The position numbers and the translations under genes are program-made. 64,000 bases of DNA from NCBI GenBank assembly GCA_000697665.1, contig KL197735.1:236689-300688 (forward strand). The letters are read 5' to 3'. The stretch's first letter is position 1. Each line of letters starts with the position of its first letter. Source of the stretch: Jaapia argillacea MUCL 33604 (taxonomy: Eukaryota; Basidiomycota; Agaricomycetes; Jaapiales; Jaapiaceae). Shown piece by piece: positions 57,753 to 64,000 of this stretch. The notes below the pieces were generated by a model. That model worked only from the letters and a program-made list of their open reading frames with translations, did not search any database and had not been told where the DNA came from.

Positions 57753-59180
57753 ATGGCTCCTCCAAATCCAAATGCTAGTTCGTCGTCGTCGAGTATGACT
57801 TTGACTCCTGCTTTGATGGTATGAACTGTACTTATTCGGGCCCTACTACTCTCTGACTTTTCATTTCCAGAGCAAGCTGAAACCAGCTAGGATCATGAAG
57901 GGCGCTGTCGAACAACTACCTCCGCCTAGTCCAGGAGGATACCCCGCCAGACCACAAAATACTGGCCCTCGTCATATAACTGGGATCAGCTTCGATGATA
58001 GAGGTGATCAGGTTGTGACAGCTTCAGAGGACGAGACCTTTCGATTGTATAATTGTAAAACTGGCAAGCAAGTTCTTCGTACGCTCCTCTTGTCTGTTTC
58101 ATGAAACTCATATCGACGACCTTCTTTTATTGTTTTGTTATTGGTGGTGGTGGTGTGTAGGCACCTGAAAACGCTACACTCGAAAAAGTACGGGGTTGAT
58201 TTACCCCGGTTCACACACAAGAACACGGCAATTGTGTATGCCTCGACCAAGGAAGATGATACAGTCCGTTATCACTCCCTCCACGACAATAAATACCTTC
58301 AATATTTCAAAGGTCACAAACAACGGGTCGTAACGCTAGAAGTCTCACCTGTAGACGATGGCTTCATGTCTGGATCCCTTGACAAAACCGTTCGACTATG
58401 GGATCTACGAACACCTACATGTCGAGGTCTCCTCAACCTTCCCTCATCACCCATCGTCGCCTACGATAGTACAGGTGTCGTATTCGCCATTGCCGTGAAC
58501 AATTACCAACGAATACTACTCTACGACCAAGCGAATTTCGACAAGGCACCTTTCCTCGTCATCACTCTCGAAGACCCAACTTTATCATTCGTGTCTTACC
58601 CCCCTCGCGCAATCTGTATGACCTCACTCCAATTCTCCTCCAACGGGAAATACCTACTCGTTGGGTGTTCAGGAGACGCCCACTACATCCTCGACGCCTT
58701 CGAAGGTCACCTCGTAGCCAAACTTGAAGGTCACATAGGCCTCGAACGTCGGAAAATCGATACGCCCATCTTAATCGACCCGGTTAGGGGATGTAGTGGT
58801 GAAGAAGTTTCGTGGACGCCTGATAGCAAGTTTATCGTTAGCGGGAGTTTGGACGGGAGGATCGTTGTTTGGGATGTTCAGAATTTGCCTGTGCCGAGTG
58901 GGCCGATTGATTTGAAGGCTCCGCCGTTGAGGGTGCAGCCGTTGGTTAAGCTTGATGGACATCCTGGTCCTACGAGATGTGTGAAGTTTAATCCGAGGTT
59001 TGCGATGTTGTGTTCTGCCGGAGCTGATTTGGTGCGTTGTCTTGTTGACGTGTCTATCTCCTTGGGTCCCTTTGCTCACTGATGGTTTGGTTCTGAAAGG
59101 CTTTCTGGTTACCTGACCAATCCGCCGATAACGACGAGTTGGCGAAGGAATTGTTGAAGAAGAAGGGACTTGCCGGGTGA
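57753..59180 (+). CDS. SWD2: SWD2/WDR82, WD40 subunit of COMPASS
   Basis: WD40 beta-propeller of the Set1/COMPASS H3K4 methyltransferase and, in yeast, of the cleavage and polyadenylation factor. Blades include GISFDDRGDQVVTASEDETF, LHSKKYGVDLPRFTHKNTAI, HSLHDNKYLQYFKGHKQRVV, DDGFMSGSLDKTVRLWDLRT and WTPDSKFIVSGSLDGRIVVW. LHSKKYGVDLxRFTH is characteristic of SWD2/WDR82. The protein ends ELLKKKGLAG after AFWLPDQ. Four introns, one splitting GKQ|HLKT. Full length, about 400 residues. Confidence 0.95.
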
Positions 59181-59778
59181 TTGTTGTGTACGTTGGACGT
59201 GTATATTGAGCACGACAGGCCCCACTTGATATATGTTCTTACCCCTCATTACGGGTTGTTCTGATTGAGCGTTCATAGACTTAGACCCTTGTCCGATTCC
59301 GTCGGGTGGTTGTCGTGGTATCCGGTGATAGAGATCCTCCGACTGGGAAATGAGAAGTGAACGTTAACCTTCTAGCGCTCTATGAACGTACTACCTTGTT
59401 TTTTGACAGGGCTCCCGCGATGATTATCATGCTTGCAGCTACGGTCTACAGCATCCGAGATGTGGTCAGAATTTGAAGGGAGTCGCTGTATGATATGGCG
59501 AATGTTGTTGTTTTTCTTTGCCATAATGCAACTGCCGTAGCGAGTAACGGGATTGTAACTGTTGGTGGGCAAGGTGCTGGGACTCGACGCGTGTGATTCC
59601 CTATGATATCCTGGTCACGCGGTCACGCGTCTTGATCAGGTGACCAAAACTCGGCCTGCCCTAAAATCATCGGTGGACGTGGCAAGCGCCCTTGGAGTGA
59701 TCGTCATCCAGACAGGTTCAAGTCTGGCTATTGTTTGACCGTCTCTGTTTCTCCTCCATTATCTTTTCTTGGTCCGTC
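59181..59778. promoter_or_regulatory. Promoter region of TRAP-alpha gene
   Basis: No gene. Holds two tandem GGTCACGC copies at 59613-59628, an inverted GGTGACC at 59639-59645, and TGGACGTGGC at 59674-59683, whose ACGTGG core resembles unfolded-protein-response elements bound by Hac1/XBP1-type bZIPs. Elements are seen; function is inference. Confidence 0.4.
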
Positions 59779-60993
59779 ATGCGTTTTGCAAGCTTATTTG
59801 CCGGTCTACTCTCCGTCGCTGCTCTCTCCGTCTCGGTTTCTGCATGTTCGTGTGATCCCACTGTCTTGGGACTCGAGGTTTAAACGCTAACCGTTGTGCT
59901 GGCTCCTTTGATTGTTTTGGACAGCCATCTTTGGTGAATCTGAACCGGAAATCACTGTCACTGCTACGTTTCCTGAGGATAATCCCTTCCACCGTGAGTC
60001 GTACTCTTTCGTGTGCTTCTGTGTCGTGACGAGCTCAGCTGTGCTTTGTTTGTTTTAGATGTGGTGAATGGAGAGAAGAATCGGCTTGAATTAATCGTTG
60101 AGAACAAGTCGGAAAAGAATGTGACGCTGATGCTCGTCTCCGGGTCTGTTCACGACCCCGAAACGGATGACTTGGTCAAGAACGTATGTTGGCCTTGCTT
60201 CGTGGTCTTCAGGCTAATGGCTGTATCCGATAGTGCTGACTTTGATGGATTTTTGTAGGTCACTACCTTAACATACGGCCTACGATTATTGGCGGGAGTT
60301 AAGCTGCAAGTTCCCTATACGTTCCACAGCGAGTGAGTTCTACCGTCATCCCTCTCTTGTCTCCCGTACTCAATTTATTCCCTTCTCTCTGAATAGATTT
60401 AAGGTGTGGTAGATTATTGAGCTCATTTGACGGTGGAACTCATTGTTTTTATAGCCAGGAGACTTGAAACTTAAGATTTGGCTGGAACACGTCGCCGATG
60501 TAGGTCGCCCTGACGGAATACATTCGTTTGTTGGATATTAATCGAATATCTTACAGGACGAGACGTATCGCGTACTCGGATACGACTCAATCATCACAGT
60601 CGTCGAGCCCGAGCTCTCCGTCTTTGACTTCAAACTGTACGTCTTTCCACGTTACCCTCTATCACATCACAAATTAACTCATATCCCCACCCTAGGATCT
60701 CAACTTACCTCATGCTCATCGCCATCCTCGGTGGTCTATCCTACGTCGCCTACCAAACATTCGCTCCAGCACCCAAGAAATCTCGTAAACCCAAACCCGC
60801 ACAAGTCAGTGCTCCAGTTACTGTCACCGCCACTGGTGCTGGTGGGTATCAAGAAGAATGGATTCCGGAACATCATTTGAAGAAGGCTGCTAAGGTTAGG
60901 AAGGTTGGGGTTGTGAGTAGTGGGGATGAGCTTGAGACTAGTGGAGCGGAGACTAGTGGGAATGAGGGGAAGAGGAGGAAGGGGAGGAAGTAG
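59779..60993 (+). CDS. Translocon-associated protein subunit alpha (TRAP-alpha)
   Basis: ER membrane protein next to the Sec61 translocon. The signal peptide MRFASLFAGLLSVAALSVSV precedes SASIFGESEPEITVTATFPE. The luminal domain shows NRLELIVENKSEKNVTLMLV, SGSVHDPETDDLVKNVTTLT and LQVPYTFHSEFKPGDLKLKI, the conserved TRAP-alpha fold, with two N-glycosylation sites. One TM helix (LISTYLMLIAILGGLSYVAY) is followed by a Lys-rich cytosolic tail ending KRRKGRK. Six or seven introns. Yeast Irc22 is the distant relative. Confidence 0.93.
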
Positions 60994-61622
60994 TGTGTAT
61001 TTTGGGTGGGGAAGGCGTCAAAAGACCATGTAGAATGGTGTTTCTGTGATGTCGCATCGGTCGTGTTATATTTATTTGATGGAGGGATCGGAATACTACT
61101 GTGAGAGTGAAGCACCTGCTACACCGAGGTCATTCAATCAGCTTTCAGTGTGAATTTGTGAAGCAAGTCTTGGGTGGCTATGCTGATGCGTCCAAATAAA
61201 AACTGGACCTCCGGAATACTCCCCTTCGCATGGGCGAGTTGTTCCTCGAGCTCAAGTTCTCGTCAACAGACATCTGATTTCCGCCCAACCATCCTGAACC
61301 TTGACCAGCTTCACAGCGCAGTTGTGGCTGAATGTTGCAAATGGAACTGCTTCTCAGGCGCCGCGGTGCCTGCCACAGTGCAGAAGCTTAACCTTTTCCA
61401 GTTGTCCCAAGAAAACCAAACCGTATCCTTGATGACCTGGAACGAGCCTGAGCGCTATATGGCGCCGAAACGAACAGAACTGACGGCAGTTTCCCCTGTC
61501 GTTATCTACGGTGTAGTTTGGACCTCCAGGAGCATCTCTATAACCTAACGACTGTGAGGTTCGTCTCAGCCACTTAGTATCTATCGCATAAATTGACCAG
61601 TTGTGCCATCCTTTTCAGACCA
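60994..61622. other. Intergenic
   Basis: TRAP-alpha 3' flank and promoter of the first F-box gene. A + strand frame of 124 codons (61174-61548) has no recognised domain. Confidence 0.4.
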
Positions 61623-63121
61623 TGTCTAGTCAATGTGACGTAGCGCCAGGGATATACAGACTGTCATCGGCATCCTTGATTGGCATTGACCGGCTGCCAA
61701 CCGAACTTTGGATTCAAGTCCTCGATCATCTACCACCAGTTGATCTTCGTACCTTCAGCTCGACATGTCGTGAGCTACGAGAGCTCGCCAGACCGCTACT
61801 CTATACCACATTCTCCGTCTCCATCGTCGCTTTTGTTGAACACCACCCGGGGCTTGCTGAGAGAGTCCGGTTCCACCTACCGCGGTCTTTGGTAGACCAC
61901 ATGGAGCGTATGCAGTTCTATGCTTCACCATCGGTCGCCCCATTTGTGAAGGACTGCGAGTTGTCCCTTTGTGGGTCGATAGAGAAGGATTGTGGAGAGG
62001 AAAGACCTCATGACGAGGCGAAGAAATTGATGGAATGGTTTTTTTTTATGGTGGTTGACAAGTTCCCTGCTCTAAAGTCTATGACCCTCCGTGGAGTCAC
62101 TCTCACTTCGCATTATTTGAGTCATATCAAGAGACTTCAAGTTGCGAATGTTGAGAGCCTCACCCTCGAAGGTTGTCCTCTCGATGGATGGCCTTCCGTT
62201 CCCCGCTTACTCCCGAAGCTCTCTATCCCATCCATCACTTTACTCGACAAACGTCTTCCATGCTCCGCGCTAAGGAACACCACCTTTCAAGATTACCTTT
62301 CCTTCATCGATATTCGAGCACTTCGCACTCTTCACATGCACGCCGAATCTCCGCTCTACATGGATAACATCCTTATCCAAACCTACCTATTTGTCGCAAC
62401 CCTCCCGTGTAACCAAACCTTCGTTTCGCTCACAGTCCTCCACCTTCCATATCACTTCACCGGTCATCCACTCTTCATCCCATTCCTCGAAAAATGTCCC
62501 AACCTTGAAGAGTTGGGCTTTTTGGAGTTTGATATGTCCTCCGAGTGCCCGCCAGGTTTTTGCGAGAACAGGATATCCCAATCGATACTTCCTCACGTTA
62601 CGAGGTTTATTGGGCCGTATCCGTGCCTTGTGCCATTCTTGGGCTTTCAACTTCGTTCTATCGTGTTGACGGGAACCTATGTTCGAACGGATGCAGCTCA
62701 TATTGGTTGTCTTCTTTTGCAGTTGGAATATCCCGAGATGTTGGAGGTGCTCCATGTGTCGATGACGCCTTGCGAGTCTCAAGAACTGTTCCTTGATATC
62801 GAATGCCTATTCCCTAAACTTGAGTTTCTCGCTGTTGCGAGCTTGGATTCTACCATAGGAATATGCGAGGTATGTCTTTCTACCTTACTTGGTTGTCGAA
62901 ATGCCCTGAAAGCTGATCGTATTTTGATCTTCTGTCAGTTCGCTGGAATCCCTAATCTTTTGCCGCCGACCATCCAAGATTTCAGGCTCGGATTGCAACA
63001 GCCATATTATCCTGATGATCGAGAAATTCTTATGCGTGGACTGTTGGAAAGGTGCCAGGGTATGAGGACCGTTGTTGTGAACTACGAGGATGGTCGATCT
63101 TGGACATGGGGGTCGTGCTGA
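61623..63121 (+). CDS. F-box protein
   Basis: Substrate-adaptor of an SCF ubiquitin ligase. The F-box lies near the N-terminus: IDRLPTELWIQVLDHLPPVD then LRTFSSTCRELRELARPLLY. The rest is about 430 residues of leucine-rich, irregular repeats (for example LTLEGCPLDGWPSVPRLLPK, LHLPYHFTGHPLFIPFLEKC) as in Agaricomycete LRR-like F-box proteins. ATG at 61623 chosen (MSSQCDV). A likely 69-nt intron at 62870-62938 (GTATGT..TGTCAG) has no stop and keeps frame, so both the spliced (about 476) and unspliced (499 residue) forms read through. Target unknown. Confidence 0.85.
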
Positions 63122-63737
63122 GGGAGATACGTGTCATATGCCAGCCTGCATCAGTTTTGCTATGCTTGTCGGGTGGCTCTTCGCTTGTATTGTATGATTT
63201 TTCATTGGGGAACCGGGAACCCTGATGTTTCTGGTTTTGTACGACACCATGAAGGGAGGATGTCAGTATATTTTTGCGTCGCATAATAGCTTTTCAAATT
63301 GGGAAATGAATGAGGAGCTGATGAGGGCTTGCGTGACGAAGCTGTGACAACGTATCCTACCTCGCTTTAAGTTACCTCACTCCAATTCCACACCTCAGGC
63401 TGGCAGGCGACTCCAGAGGGATTAGATCCTATGCCTGGCGATGCTTACGAGCAACACCCATCCTGCTGTGCTGATGCTGATTCGATCCGTTGCTCGAGAC
63501 GGCCTATGCGGCCGGCGCTTATTGTATTACTCAAGTCACGATGACAACGGCCGTGCTCTGTTGTCGTCAAAGTCATGATGCTGTACAGTGTGTGCAATAT
63601 GACTATATCCTCAAATCCTCCTCTTGCCATTGCTTTACTTTCCGACCCTCAGCAGCCGCCTTCGCGTTACTTATTAAATTTGACCAGCTTCCGGGCTTGA
63701 TTCCACCTCATTACTGCATCAACCTCGCAAAGTTAGT
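63122..63737. other. Intergenic between F-box genes
   Basis: No gene supported. Short A/T-rich 3' flank then GC-mixed sequence with scattered short frames. Confidence 0.4.
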
Positions 63738-64000
63738 ATGAACGGGAAGGTATGTTCTGCTGGGGAGATATCTCTGAAGTGAGTTTCTCTTCATTTCGGT
63801 CCCTGTTCTCCACATTGAACTCCGTGAATTTAGTGAACCATGTCAACGAATCGACGAACTCGTACCCCCAGAGCTCTGGTCAATGATATTCGAGCACCTC
63901 CCCAAGGGGGACTGTCGTAATGTTGCCCTTGCCTCTCCCATACTTCGCTTCACCGCCCAACACTGCTTATTCACCAACGTCTCAATCGTGTTTCAACCGC
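63738..64000 (+). CDS. F-box protein, 5' part (cut by window end)
   Basis: Exon 1 (63738-63778) encodes MNGKVCSAGEISL and part of the next codon; a 55-nt intron (63779-63833, GTGAGT..AATTTAG) joins it to NEPCQRIDELVPPELWSMIF then EHLPKGDCRNVALASPILRF, a canonical F-box. The frame is open to the end of the window (SIVFQP). Same family type as the neighbour; likely a locally expanded F-box pair. Confidence 0.7.

Noticed and set aside
1-64000. CRISPR arrays, rRNA genes, intact transposons or LTR elements
   Set aside because: None seen: no regularly spaced repeats, no rRNA-like sequence, and no reverse transcriptase or transposase motifs in any frame.

Overview
The window looks like gene-dense nuclear DNA of a basidiomycete fungus, most likely an Agaricomycete. 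The coding regions are split by many short introns (about 50-70 nt, GT..AG). The proteins read as typical mushroom-forming-fungus orthologues: cytoplasmic XRN1, GMP synthase, mitochondrial Lon, ARP10, OPT transporter, CX18C-type GATA factor, F-box proteins. Intergenic distances are short and both strands are used. I found no intact transposon, LTR element, CRISPR array or rRNA. One tRNA gene (Gly-GCC) is present. Exon borders were read by eye from splice signals and conserved protein sequence, so coding spans are firmer than individual exon edges.

Layout, left to right. 1-1.5 kb: no gene, but a GGGCTT/GCCC-rich repeat joined to a degenerate tRNA-like head. 1.5-3.7 kb (+): type I metacaspase. 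4.3-6.4 kb (-): DNA polymerase delta third subunit (Cdc27/POLD3). 6.8-11.7 kb (-): very long Ser/Pro-rich disordered protein with a folded C-terminal domain. 12.0-14.2 kb (+): GMP synthase. 14.4-18.1 kb (-): mitochondrial Lon protease. 18.5-23.9 kb (-): XRN1 5'-3' exoribonuclease with an RGG tail. 24.1-26.1 kb (+): ferroportin-like iron exporter. 26.5-28.1 kb (+): TauD/JLP1-like sulfonate dioxygenase with a CACGTG palindrome in its promoter. 29.8-32.2 kb (+): GATA zinc-finger factor with a long Gln/His/Pro tract.

32.8-34.3 kb (-): a tandem pair of tiny Tyr/Ser/Gly-rich paralogues sharing intron positions and core promoter. 34.7-36.6 kb (+): aldo/keto reductase. 36.9-38.5 kb (+): helical membrane protein of unknown function. 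38.6-39.8 kb (-): possible decayed gene. 40.3-43.0 kb (+): PX-PB1 scaffold protein. 43.2-45.3 kb (-): ARP10. 45.4 kb (+): tRNA-Gly. 45.6-49.6 kb (-): OPT oligopeptide transporter. 50.9-53.0 kb (+): large intronless N-glycosylated membrane protein. 53.5-55.7 kb (+): membrane-anchored alpha/beta hydrolase. 55.9-56.2 kb (+): complex I PDSW/NDUFB10-type subunit. 56.7-57.6 kb (-): RPB5. 57.8-59.2 kb (+): SWD2/WDR82. 59.8-61.0 kb (+): TRAP-alpha. 61.6-63.1 kb and 63.7 kb to the window end (+): two F-box proteins, the second truncated by the window.

Most genes are housekeeping and do not form a single pathway. Three local groupings are notable. RPB5 and SWD2, both acting with RNA polymerase II, diverge from a promoter of about 110 bp. 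XRN1 and the ferroportin homologue diverge from about 190 bp. The ferroportin homologue and the iron-dependent sulfonate dioxygenase lie next to each other. The least described content is the tandem Tyr/Ser/Gly-rich gene pair, the PINIT-like disordered protein, the large glycosylated membrane protein and the repeat with a tRNA-like head.
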